DNA of 15,478 nt from Candidatus Cloacimonadota bacterium (GTDB lineage: Bacteria; Cloacimonadota; Cloacimonadia; Cloacimonadales; Cloacimonadaceae): assembly GCA_028681035.1 (NCBI GenBank), contig JAQUJJ010000087.1, positions 1 through 15,478 on the forward strand, in the 5' to 3' direction. Positions 1-5,832 of the stretch are shown here, one piece after another; position 1 is the stretch's first letter; each line of letters opens with the position of its first letter. The notes beneath the pieces are model-generated. The model ran no database searches and was not told where the DNA came from. It saw only the letters and a program-made list of their open reading frames with translations. A program made the position numbers and the translations under genes.

Positions 1-2
1 TA

Positions 3-524
3 ACCGGATTGCCAGTAGATTGTGTGAAGATAGAGATACTGGGGAAACTACCCGAATTCAGTGATACACTGGGTTGTTTCCAATATCCCACCGGTGCGGA
101 GCTTTATACTGTGAAAGCCAGCCGTTGGGATTACCAGGACATGATTATCCCCATTGTAGCGGTTTTGGAAGGCGAGGATACTATTCTGAATATACCCATG
201 CAACGGACTAATGTAGCCAATGAAGACAATAACCTGCCATCCCTGAACCCAGATTTTGGGCTAAGTAATTATCCCAATCCCTTCAATCCCAGCACCAGTA
301 TCAGCTTTATCTTGTCGCAAACGGGCAAAACTAACTTAAGTATCTACAACATGAAAGGACAGAAAGTATGTACTCTTGCCGACAAACCGCTGGATAAGGG
401 GCATCATACCATTACATGGGATGGAACAGATGCTAATGGCAGATCGGTCAGCTCTGGTATATACTTTGCCAAGATAGAACAAGCTAATACACATCTCGTA
501 CATAAAATGATGTTGATGAGATAA
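3..524 (+). CDS. C-terminal part of a secreted protein with type IX secretion-style sorting domain (partial)
   Basis: The reading frame is open to the left edge (first full codon at base 3), so this is the 3' end of a longer gene. The TTG at 9 is not a convincing start. Before the tail, the segment ending in YTVKASRWDYQD... and LNIPMQRT resembles the end of a carboxypeptidase-regulatory-like beta-sandwich; that is inference. The last ~85 residues start with a Tyr-Pro-Asn-Pro-Phe-Asn-Pro motif, continue through SIYNMKGQKV and WDGTDANGRSVSSGIYFAKI, and end in KMMLMR. This is the usual form of FlgD-Ig-like / Por-secretion-tail domains, which in known families direct export through the type IX system and are removed or anchored at the surface. 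The protein is therefore probably an extracellular or cell-surface protein. Its catalytic or binding part lies outside the window. Certainty is high for the tail and low for overall function. Confidence 0.85.
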   Translation, partial: TGLPVDCVKIEILGKLPEFSDTLGCFQYPTGAELYTVKASRWDYQDMIIPIVAVLEGEDTILNIPMQRTNVANEDNNLPSLNPDFGLSNYPNPFNPSTSISFILSQTGKTNLSIYNMKGQKVCTLADKPLDKGHHTITWDGTDANGRSVSSGIYFAKIEQANTHLVHKMMLMR

Positions 525-531
525 AGGCATG

Positions 532-714
532 TTTTGACTTACAATTACGCTGCGGATTGTTTAGCAATAAGCCAAACTAACTATCACACAGAGTAATTGT
601 AAGTTAAAAGACCTGCGGACTTTAACCTTACCTTATTTTTAACTCATAAATCGGCGGATATGAAAATGAACCATCTGTCGCCAAAGATACAGTCGCCGAT
701 TTATAAGTTAAAAA
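532..714 (+). repeat. Two-hairpin interspersed repeat, copy 1
   Basis: Two long stem-loops stand in tandem. Hairpin 1 has 21-nt arms at 532-552 and 589-609 (one mismatch, one G-T pair) around a 36-nt loop. Hairpin 2 has 21-nt arms at 636-656 and 694-714 (one C-A mismatch) around a 37-nt loop. The same arrangement in the same orientation occurs at 14051-14235. Weak similarity (TACCGC, then GAATT) continues a few bases past the right end in both copies. No T-run follows either stem, so these are not typical terminators. A 19-codon frame starting at 660 is not kept in the other copy. The function is unknown; it could be a mobile non-coding repeat or a structured RNA. Confidence 0.85.
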
Positions 715-1164
715 CCTGATACCGCTCCATGAATTAAAAAAAACACGAAATTGCTTCCCTCCATCCTCTAAGCCTTAAGCTCAATTAAGTATCCATTTAC
801 GTGTATTTGCTGTTAAGCTATTTTTACAAAACGCAAAATAAATCGCAATTCTGTCCCAAAACCAAGGATTTGTCCCCCTTACATTATAGAAGCAAGAAAA
901 GTTCTTTGATGTGTGTATAGAGTGTTAATATGTGAAAGTACTGGTGTACTGGAGTGATGGGTGTGTTGCGGGTCGAAAGGGCGAGATGTAGGTTTTAGTG
1001 CAGCGTGTATAGTGGAAAGGTGAAATGCGCCCAACAGATAGATTGCTTTAGTACTGATTACAAGCTCTTTCCCTCTTTTTTAAGTAATACCTCTGCTTTT
1101 CTGTAGATATCTCAGCTTTTTCTCTGTTTTAAAAAGAAACCTTAAAAAAAAGGCAATTAAACTC
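715..1164. other. Intergenic stretch without a recognisable gene
   Basis: AT-rich non-coding sequence between the double-hairpin repeat and the etfA promoter. I see no credible open reading frame, tRNA or terminator here. The only organised element is the octamer repeat at 937-960. Confidence 0.6.
937..960 (+). repeat. Octamer minisatellite (AGTACTGG type)
   Basis: Three consecutive imperfect 8-mers, AGTACTGG TGTACTGG AGTGATGG, followed by a decayed GTGTGTTG. The same octamer family (consensus WGTRYTGG) appears in opposite orientation at 4598-4621 and as a fragment near 5637-5650, always between genes. Confidence 0.55.
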
Positions 1165-1193
1165 TTGACAAGATTGCAGTACTGAAAAACATT
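1165..1193 (+). promoter_or_regulatory. Probable promoter of etfA
   Basis: A perfect TTGACA at 1165-1170 lies 48 nt before the etfA start. The -10 position at 17-bp spacing reads AACATT, a poor match to TATAAT. The block is nearly the same as the one upstream of tRNA-Ser on the other strand (9231-9259): TTGACA, ATTGCA, CT and AAAAACAT lie at identical spacing. That shared block is the main reason to believe it is functional. The predicted start of transcription would leave a leader of only about 13 nt, holding the AGGAG at 1201-1205. Confidence 0.5.
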
Positions 1194-1212
1194 CCAAACT
1201 AGGAGATATTGA

Positions 1213-2403
1213 ATGATTGAAGTGTTGAAAGATAAGTGTATCGGTTGTCGTGCTTGCATAAGTGCCTGCGCTTACGATGCCGTCATAATTGAAAACCATC
1301 TTGCGGTAATAAATATCGATAAATGCACCCTTTGTGGTGCCTGCGTACAAGCCTGTCCTGTAGATGCTATTGTGATTTGGAAGAACTCTGAAACAGGTGT
1401 AGATAAAAGCGAATATAGCGGAATATGGGTGTTTGCCGAACAAAAAGACGGCATAATCTCACCTGTTTCCTATGAGTTGCTTGGAAAGGGACGAGAGCTT
1501 GCTGAAGACCTTGGTGCTGAGCTTAGTGCCGTAGTTTTGGGGCACGATATTGAGGGTTTAGCATCCGAACTTATTGCCTATGGAGCAGATCAGGTGATTT
1601 CTGTGGACGAGCCTGCATTAAAGCACTTTCGCGATGAATGCTACAGCAAGGCTTTAACCGAACTAGCCAAGAAGTACAAACCTGCAATAATTCTCGCTGG
1701 TGCCACAGTAACAGGGCGCAGCTTTATCCCGCGTGTAGCGATTCATCTGCACACAGGCTTAACTGCCGATTGCACTGGCTTGGCAATTGATGAAACAAGC
1801 GGTAATCTGCTGCAAACCCGTCCTGCTTTTGGTGGCAATATCATGGCTACAATTGTTACCGCAAACCACCGTCCGCAAATGGCTACTGTGCGCCACAAAG
1901 TAATGAATCCCATCCCCAGAGACGATTCACGCAGTGGTATTGTTATCCAAGAACAGATTAATTTCGAGTTGGATGACGAGCAAAGCACTTGGCTGAACTT
2001 TGAGAAAGAAAAAACCACCCTAATTAACATAACCGAAGCCAATATAATTGTTTCCGGTGGTAGAGGCTTAAAAGAAGCCAAGAACTTTGGCATGATAGAA
2101 GAGCTTGCAGAAGCCTTAAGCGGAGCAGTCGGTGCATCCCGTGCAGCAGTTGATGCAGGTTGGATTCCTTATTCTCATCAGGTTGGGCAAACGGGAAAGA
2201 CCGTAAAACCCAACATCTATTTATCCGTTGGTATCAGCGGTGCAATTCAGCATCTTGCGGGTATGTCCAGTGCGGATTATATTATTGCCATAAATAAAGA
2301 TTCCGATGCTCCCATCTTCAAAGTAGCAGATCTGGGCATTGTAGGCGATCTTTTTGATATTGTCCCCAAATTAACAAAAAGGATTAAAGAGCTAAGAGCA
2401 TGA
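1213..2403 (+). CDS. etfA: Electron transfer flavoprotein alpha subunit with N-terminal 2[4Fe-4S] ferredoxin domain
   Basis: 396 aa. Residues 1-60 are a bacterial-type ferredoxin with two cluster motifs, C9-C12-C15-C19 and C38-C41-C44-C48-P. The rest is an ETF alpha subunit. The C-terminal FAD-binding part carries GASRAAVDAGW (from 306), the VGQTGKTVKP loop (324-333) and SVGISGAIQH (338-347), which in the family cradle the FAD. ETF-alpha proteins with a fused ferredoxin are known from anaerobic acyl-CoA, lactate and caffeyl-CoA systems, where they pass electrons between ferredoxin, NADH and a dehydrogenase. The ATG at 1213 has AGGAG seven bases upstream, so the start is firm. The stop overlaps the next gene's start (ATGA), which suggests translational coupling. 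No etfB lies beside it, which is unusual; the beta partner must be elsewhere. The cytoplasmic electron-transfer role is secure, but the partner dehydrogenase is unknown. Confidence 0.93.
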   Translation: MIEVLKDKCIGCRACISACAYDAVIIENHLAVINIDKCTLCGACVQACPVDAIVIWKNSETGVDKSEYSGIWVFAEQKDGIISPVSYELLGKGRELAEDLGAELSAVVLGHDIEGLASELIAYGADQVISVDEPALKHFRDECYSKALTELAKKYKPAIILAGATVTGRSFIPRVAIHLHTGLTADCTGLAIDETSGNLLQTRPAFGGNIMATIVTANHRPQMATVRHKVMNPIPRDDSRSGIVIQEQINFELDDEQSTWLNFEKEKTTLINITEANIIVSGGRGLKEAKNFGMIEELAEALSGAVGASRAAVDAGWIPYSHQVGQTGKTVKPNIYLSVGISGAIQHLAGMSSADYIIAINKDSDAPIFKVADLGIVGDLFDIVPKLTKRIKELRA

Positions 2404-3611
2404 TTATCAAGCCTTCGGTCAGCGTGATTAGCCCTGATCGAGCTGAACAAGGAATTGATTTACATTTACCAAGCTCCAATGGGTTTGCAAAGGAATTGCG
2501 GCTGGTGCTTGATGCCGCTGTCGCCTATATTCCCCTAATTAATGCCCATGACCATTTGATTGGCAATTGGGTGCCTCGTGCCGGCGATAAGCGCCCTTAC
2601 GTGAATTCTCATATCTGGGTGGAAGACATGAAAAACTCTTTCTCCTTTCATGAAAGAAATATCTTCTGGATTAACGACGGTTCATTTCAACTATCCGAAC
2701 CGCGCTCACTGTTACTCGCCAAACTCGGAGCGTATAAAAGCTTGTTTAGCGGCTGTGGGATAGTGCAGGATCATGCGCCGGTGCAAGATGCTTTCTATTA
2801 CGACAGCATGCCGATAAATGTTCCCTGCTCATTCAGGCAATGCCATTCCATCACGCTTGGCAATTGGTGGGGAGGCGAAAGCCCGGAAGTTGAGATGGAG
2901 CTTACCAAGGGTAAGATACCCTTTATCATCCACTTAGGCGAAGGCACAGATGGCATTACCAAGGCTGAGTTTGGAGAGCTGCTGCGCAGGGGTCTCTTGC
3001 GGGATAACACACTGATGATTCATGGGATAGCCTTTAGCGCCGAAGAGATTGCCACTATTGCCATGGTGGGTGCTTCGGTTTGCTGGTGCCCCAGTTCCAA
3101 TTACTACCTGATTGGTGAGACTCTTAAGATAGATGAAGCACTGAAGTGCAAGGCAAATGTGTGTATTGGTACAGATTCCACCATGTCCGGTGGGGTTAAC
3201 CTGATTGCCGAGTTCTTAACCATCCAAGAGCACTTCCCCCATATTAAACCCGCAGAATTATACCGGATGGTAACTACTAATGCTGTGAAAGCTCTCAAAC
3301 TACCAGATAAATATGCTAGCTTAAATCCTGCTAATTGCGACAATCTGCTATTGGTGGACAGGGTGGAGAAAGACCCCTTTGAAAACCTCTATACTATTGA
3401 AGCAGCTACCATTAAACTTTTAATTATAGACGGTATTCCTCGCTTTGGCGATAGCCACTGGCTGGAAGACTTGGGCTTAAGGGTTGAAGAATACAGCACA
3501 TTCCGCACTTTAGGCAAAGAAAAGTTCGTAATTGGCGATCCACAAGCGATGAATAATCTGATAGACGAAGTGCTTGGTTACCATAAAGATTTCCCCTATC
3601 TTCCTTTTTGA
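2400..3611 (+). CDS. Metal-dependent amidohydrolase of the cytosine deaminase / TRZ-ATZ type
   Basis: 403 aa. The amidohydrolase metal-site motifs occur in the expected order: His-Asp-His at 50-52 (the N-terminal HxH), IHLGEG with H178, MIHG with H208, and IGTDS with the aspartate near 259. This pattern matches hydrolytic deaminases and chlorohydrolases that use one metal ion in a TIM barrel. The family acts on heterocyclic or amidine C-N bonds. The substrate cannot be read from the sequence; guanine, cytosine, aminofutalosine or S-adenosylhomocysteine-type substrates are all possible. No signal peptide is visible, so it is probably cytosolic. The ATG is inside the etfA stop (ATGA), so the two proteins are probably made together, an uncommon pairing. 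The protein ends in a short acidic/aromatic tail. Family certainty is high; exact reaction is low. Confidence 0.85.
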   Translation: MIIKPSVSVISPDRAEQGIDLHLPSSNGFAKELRLVLDAAVAYIPLINAHDHLIGNWVPRAGDKRPYVNSHIWVEDMKNSFSFHERNIFWINDGSFQLSEPRSLLLAKLGAYKSLFSGCGIVQDHAPVQDAFYYDSMPINVPCSFRQCHSITLGNWWGGESPEVEMELTKGKIPFIIHLGEGTDGITKAEFGELLRRGLLRDNTLMIHGIAFSAEEIATIAMVGASVCWCPSSNYYLIGETLKIDEALKCKANVCIGTDSTMSGGVNLIAEFLTIQEHFPHIKPAELYRMVTTNAVKALKLPDKYASLNPANCDNLLLVDRVEKDPFENLYTIEAATIKLLIIDGIPRFGDSHWLEDLGLRVEEYSTFRTLGKEKFVIGDPQAMNNLIDEVLGYHKDFPYLPF

Positions 3612-3642
3612 AGTCGAGAAGTCATGAGGTCAAGAGGTCGAG
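3611..3642 (+). repeat. Four imperfect octamers directly after the amidohydrolase stop
   Basis: AAGTCGAG AAGTCATG AGGTCAAG AGGTCGAG form a period-8 tandem starting at the last base of the stop codon. They fill about half of the gap to queE. No promoter or hairpin is convincing in the rest of the gap (3643-3692). Confidence 0.55.
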
Positions 3643-3692
3643 ATGAGCATGTTTCGTACGTGTTATTGCTAAGTTCTATATTGGCAGTTTAA

Positions 3693-4322
3693 ATGGAAAA
3701 GCACCTTAACGTTTCCGAGATATTCTATTCCCTGCAGGGCGAATCTAATTACTCTGGCTATCCCTGCATTTTTATACGGCTTTCCGAGTGTAACCTGAAA
3801 TGCAGCTACTGCGATACACAATATGCCTTTGGCAAGGGTAAATCTATGGCAATCTCTGCCATTCTGGAGCAGATAAAAGCCTATCCCTGCTCTTTGGTGG
3901 AAATCACCGGTGGCGAACCTATGTTGCAGGACGATGTAGCAGATTTGTTTGTTGCTTTGCACGATGCCGATTACAAGGTTCTGCTGGAGACAAATGGCTC
4001 CATCTATCTGGGCGAAGTTCCGGACTATGTAATCAAAATAGTAGATGTAAAAACTCCCGGCAGCGGCATGGGGGAGAGCTTCATGAAATGGAATCTGAAG
4101 TGCCTTAACCCAAAAGACGAGCTTAAGTTTGTTCTCACCAATTATCCTGACTACCGCTTTGCAGTGGATTTTATCAACCAAAACCAGCCCAAAGTAAACG
4201 CCATCCACTATTCCCCGGTGCAAAGCACTCTTCATCCCAATGATTTAGCTGCCTGGATGCTGGAAGATGGTATCAACGCCAAACTCTCCCTGCAACTACA
4301 TAAGCTGCTGCAAATCCCCTAA
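3693..4322 (+). CDS. queE: 7-carboxy-7-deazaguanine synthase (radical SAM)
   Basis: 209 aa, close to the usual length. The N-terminal IFYSLQGESNYSGYPCIFIRL segment is characteristic of QueE. The radical SAM cluster motif C33-x3-C37-x2-C40 follows, and ITGGEP (71-76) is the SAM-binding GGEP motif. QueE converts 6-carboxy-tetrahydropterin to 7-carboxy-7-deazaguanine, the ring-contracting step in making preQ0 and queuosine for tRNA (or deazaguanine DNA modification). queD, queC and queF are not next to it in this window. No clear Shine-Dalgarno precedes the ATG, which lies 81 bases past the amidohydrolase stop, so the start is chosen by alignment with the family (MEKHLNVSEIFYSLQGE). A perfect hairpin begins nine bases after the stop, but it has no T-run. 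Confidence 0.93.
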   Translation: MEKHLNVSEIFYSLQGESNYSGYPCIFIRLSECNLKCSYCDTQYAFGKGKSMAISAILEQIKAYPCSLVEITGGEPMLQDDVADLFVALHDADYKVLLETNGSIYLGEVPDYVIKIVDVKTPGSGMGESFMKWNLKCLNPKDELKFVLTNYPDYRFAVDFINQNQPKVNAIHYSPVQSTLHPNDLAAWMLEDGINAKLSLQLHKLLQIP

Positions 4323-4330
4323 ATAGTAAC

Positions 4331-4590
4331 AACAGCCGCCCCGGCTGTTCTCGCAGTAAGTGTGGTGTTAACGACTCCGGAGCTACAGGCGTCCCGCCTG
4401 TACAGGAATAACAAGCGAGACGCTTGTTCAGGCTGACAAGATGCCAGCAATACCAGTATAGGCGAGACGCCTATAGCTCCAGACTCACAGTGTAGAGCAG
4501 GATTCCAATCCTGCCGAAAACAAGAGTTTAGCAGAACGCCGGCACTGTGGTCCCCCAGCACACTCGCAGGAACGGCGTCCTGCGCTACGC
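4331..4590. repeat. Multi-hairpin palindromic array, copy 1
   Basis: A run of short near-perfect palindromes, mostly with 3-nt loops: 4331-4349 (AACAGCCG CCC CGGCTGTT), 4384-4402 (TACAGGCG TCC CGCCTGTA), 4410-4428 (AACAAGCG AGA CGCTTGTT), 4433-4447 (one mismatch), 4457-4475 (TATAGGCG AGA CGCCTATA), 4497-4514 (GCAGGATT CC AATCCTGC) and 4565-4584 (7-bp stem, 6-nt loop). The four from 4384 to 4475 are enclosed by a closing pair GGAGCTA (4379-4385) / TAGCTCC (4474-4480), giving a possible multi-branch structure. A second version is at 5488-5730. No protein is encoded; it may be a mobile palindromic repeat or a transcript-end structure. Confidence 0.85.
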
Positions 4591-4597
4591 CAACACT

Positions 4598-4621
4598 CCA
4601 GCACACCAGCACACCAGCACT
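4598..4621 (-). repeat. Octamer minisatellite (CCAGCACA type)
   Basis: CCAGCACA CCAGCACA CCAGCACT, preceded by CACTCCAG-like sequence. The complement belongs to the same WGTRYTGG family as the repeat at 937-960. Confidence 0.55.
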
Positions 4622-4675
4622 CCCTATTATCTTATCATGATTAAAACGTGGAGATGGAAGAAATGGAATCGCTGC

Positions 4676-4704
4676 TTGACAAAATGTGTGAACTCCTCAT
4701 GAAT
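4676..4704 (+). promoter_or_regulatory. Possible promoter of the exported-protein gene at 4732
   Basis: A perfect TTGACA at 4676-4681 is followed after 17 bases by ATGAAT (4699-4704), which matches only the AAT half of a -10 box. The spacing to the AAGGAG at 4720-4725 and the ATG at 4732 is right for a promoter with a leader of about 20 nt. Confidence 0.4.
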
Positions 4705-4731
4705 GCACGAAAGAAAAATAAGGAGTGAAAA

Positions 4732-5346
4732 ATGAAAAGATTGATCTTAATGGCAGCCCTGCTATTAGTCGTGATTACTCTTAGTGCGCAAGCTGCAAAG
4801 CAAGAAGCACTGGAAAGCCTGGATACTGCAAAAGCTCTTATCAACAAGGGCGATTATGTAAAAGCCCAAGAAGAGATGGACTTTGCAAAAGCCAAAATCG
4901 GTGAGATTGTAGCCGAAGAATTATTGAAGCACATTCCGGAAAAGCCTAAAGGCTTTGTCTTCGAAAGCAAAGAATCCTCTTCCTTGGGACAAGCTGGAGC
5001 CATTATTGGTTCTGCAAATTCCGTAGCCGCAATGGGACACTACAGCAAAGACGATAGCTCCCTGGAAATCACCATCACTATGGGTGGAGCAATGGGACAA
5101 GCGGGTGGACTTATGAGCGGTCTTGCTTCCATGTTTGGCGGAGTGGCTGTCGGAACCACTCAGGTACGTGTGAGCGGCTATACCGGAACTCAGGAATTTG
5201 ATAAAAGCGATAGCACAGGCTCTCTTACCATCAAGGTCGGCAATAATATCTCTGTGATTATAACCGGCGAGGATATAAAGAGTCCGGACATCCTAAAAAC
5301 CTTGGCAGAACAAGTGGATATGGCACTCTTAGAAAAAGCCTTCTAA
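4732..5346 (+). CDS. Small exported protein of unknown function
   Basis: 204 aa. Start is firm: AAGGAG lies six bases before the ATG. Residues 1-22 form a signal peptide (MKR, then a hydrophobic core, ending SAQA-AK), so the mature protein is outside the cytoplasm. Residues 23-68 are a charged amphipathic helix pair (ALESLDTAKALINKGDYVKA), similar to a TPR-like repeat. Residues 84-140 are rich in Gly, Ala, Met and Ser (GGAMGQAGGLMSGLASMFGG). The rest alternates like a beta-sheet domain (VRVSGYTGTQEF, LTIKVGNNISVIITGE). The layout (helical start, Gly/Met-rich middle, then a 'GYKG' and 'vgn..v.v.G' core) reminds me of uncharacterised periplasmic proteins in proteobacteria, but that is memory and unchecked. 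It stands alone between two hairpin arrays, so neighbours give no hint of its job. Confidence 0.8.
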   Translation: MKRLILMAALLLVVITLSAQAAKQEALESLDTAKALINKGDYVKAQEEMDFAKAKIGEIVAEELLKHIPEKPKGFVFESKESSSLGQAGAIIGSANSVAAMGHYSKDDSSLEITITMGGAMGQAGGLMSGLASMFGGVAVGTTQVRVSGYTGTQEFDKSDSTGSLTIKVGNNISVIITGEDIKSPDILKTLAEQVDMALLEKAF

Positions 5347-5487
5347 ACTTATTAACCCTGACTGAAAACACATTATTACTACAGGCTATGAAAGTGCTAA
5401 CCTGAACTTGACTGAAGCCTTGCCTTCGCTACCTTCCGCTGTAGTCCTAAACGCCGCTGAAGATACAGGGTTATTACCAATATATAT

Positions 5488-5730
5488 GGCGTTAACGACT
5501 CCAGATTTAGTATCTTTAGTGCCAACGTCTCTGGAGTTACAGGCGTCCCGCCTGTACAGGAACAACAAGCGTCTCGCTTGTTTGGTCAGGCAAGATGCCT
5601 GCTTTACCAGTATAGGCGAGACGCCTATAACTCCAGACACCAGCACTCCAAAACGCCCACACTCCAAAACGCCCACACTCCAGAACACTATCACTAGCAC
5701 ACTGTCACTTTCGCAGGAACAGCGTTCCTC
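5488..5730. repeat. Multi-hairpin palindromic array, copy 2
   Basis: It repeats the order of copy 1: GGCGTTAACGACTCC (5488-5502), then hairpins 5538-5556 (TACAGGCG TCC CGCCTGTA, identical), 5564-5582 (AACAAGCG TCT CGCTTGTT, loop reversed relative to copy 1), 5587-5601 (CAGGCA AGA TGCCTG, perfect here) and 5611-5629 (TATAGGCG AGA CGCCTATA, identical). A closing stem TCTGGAGTTA (5530-5539) / TAACTCCAGA (5628-5637) surrounds them. About 30 extra bases after 5502 carry a further ACTCCAGA. A last hairpin near 5715-5729 (AGGAAC AGC GTTCCT) corresponds to 4565-4584 in copy 1. The stretch 5347-5487 before it holds no gene that I can support. Confidence 0.85.
5644..5691 (+). repeat. 16-bp tandem repeat inside array copy 2
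   Basis: CACTCCAAAACGCCCA occurs twice exactly, followed by a third partial unit starting CACTCCAGAAC. It replaces the section of copy 1 that holds the 4497-4514 hairpin. Confidence 0.65.
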
Positions 5731-5780
5731 GATCAAGCAAGAAACAGGCAATTTTAGAAGACTAATTTGTGTGTGCACAT

Positions 5781-5811
5781 AAAAAAGGGACAGAGATTAT
5801 ATCCCTGCCCT
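5781..5811 (-). terminator. Rho-independent terminator after rng
   Basis: On the minus strand AGGGCAGG pairs with TCTGTCCCT (one bulged base, one G-T pair) across a short A/T-rich loop. Six T residues follow. It starts 22 bases after the rng stop, as expected for the end of the sppA-rng transcript. Confidence 0.7.
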
Positions 5812-5832
5812 AAAACACTTAAGTGGACTGAT

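Noticed and set aside
660..719. Short frame starting MKMNHLSPK inside hairpin 2 of the repeat
   Set aside because: The second copy of the repeat has a stop after two codons at the matching place, so coding is not conserved.
4331..4349. Hairpin after queE as a Rho-independent terminator
   Set aside because: The stem is perfect, but CTCGC follows instead of a T-run, so it is treated as part of the palindrome array.
4319..4612. 97-codon minus-strand frame, with a similar one at 5386-5778
   Set aside because: Both read the hairpin arrays backwards. Shared peptide words (IGVSPILV, RLLFLYRRDAC) come from nucleotide similarity of the palindromes, and low-complexity CWSVGV stretches come from the octamer repeats.
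4648..4728. 26-codon frame (GTG or inner ATG start) ending inside the Shine-Dalgarno of the 4732 gene; possible leader peptide
   Set aside because: Its own ribosome site is poor, and it spans the TTGACA promoter candidate at 4676, so it is probably not transcribed as a whole. A charged amphipathic sequence keeps it barely possible.
4331..5735. CRISPR array
   Set aside because: Repeat units are palindromes of different sequence with no equal-length unique spacers, and no cas genes are present.
5408..5782. 124-codon plus-strand frame between the exported protein and rng
   Set aside because: It is built from the palindromic array and 16-bp repeats, has no ribosome site, and its peptide only reflects the repeat.
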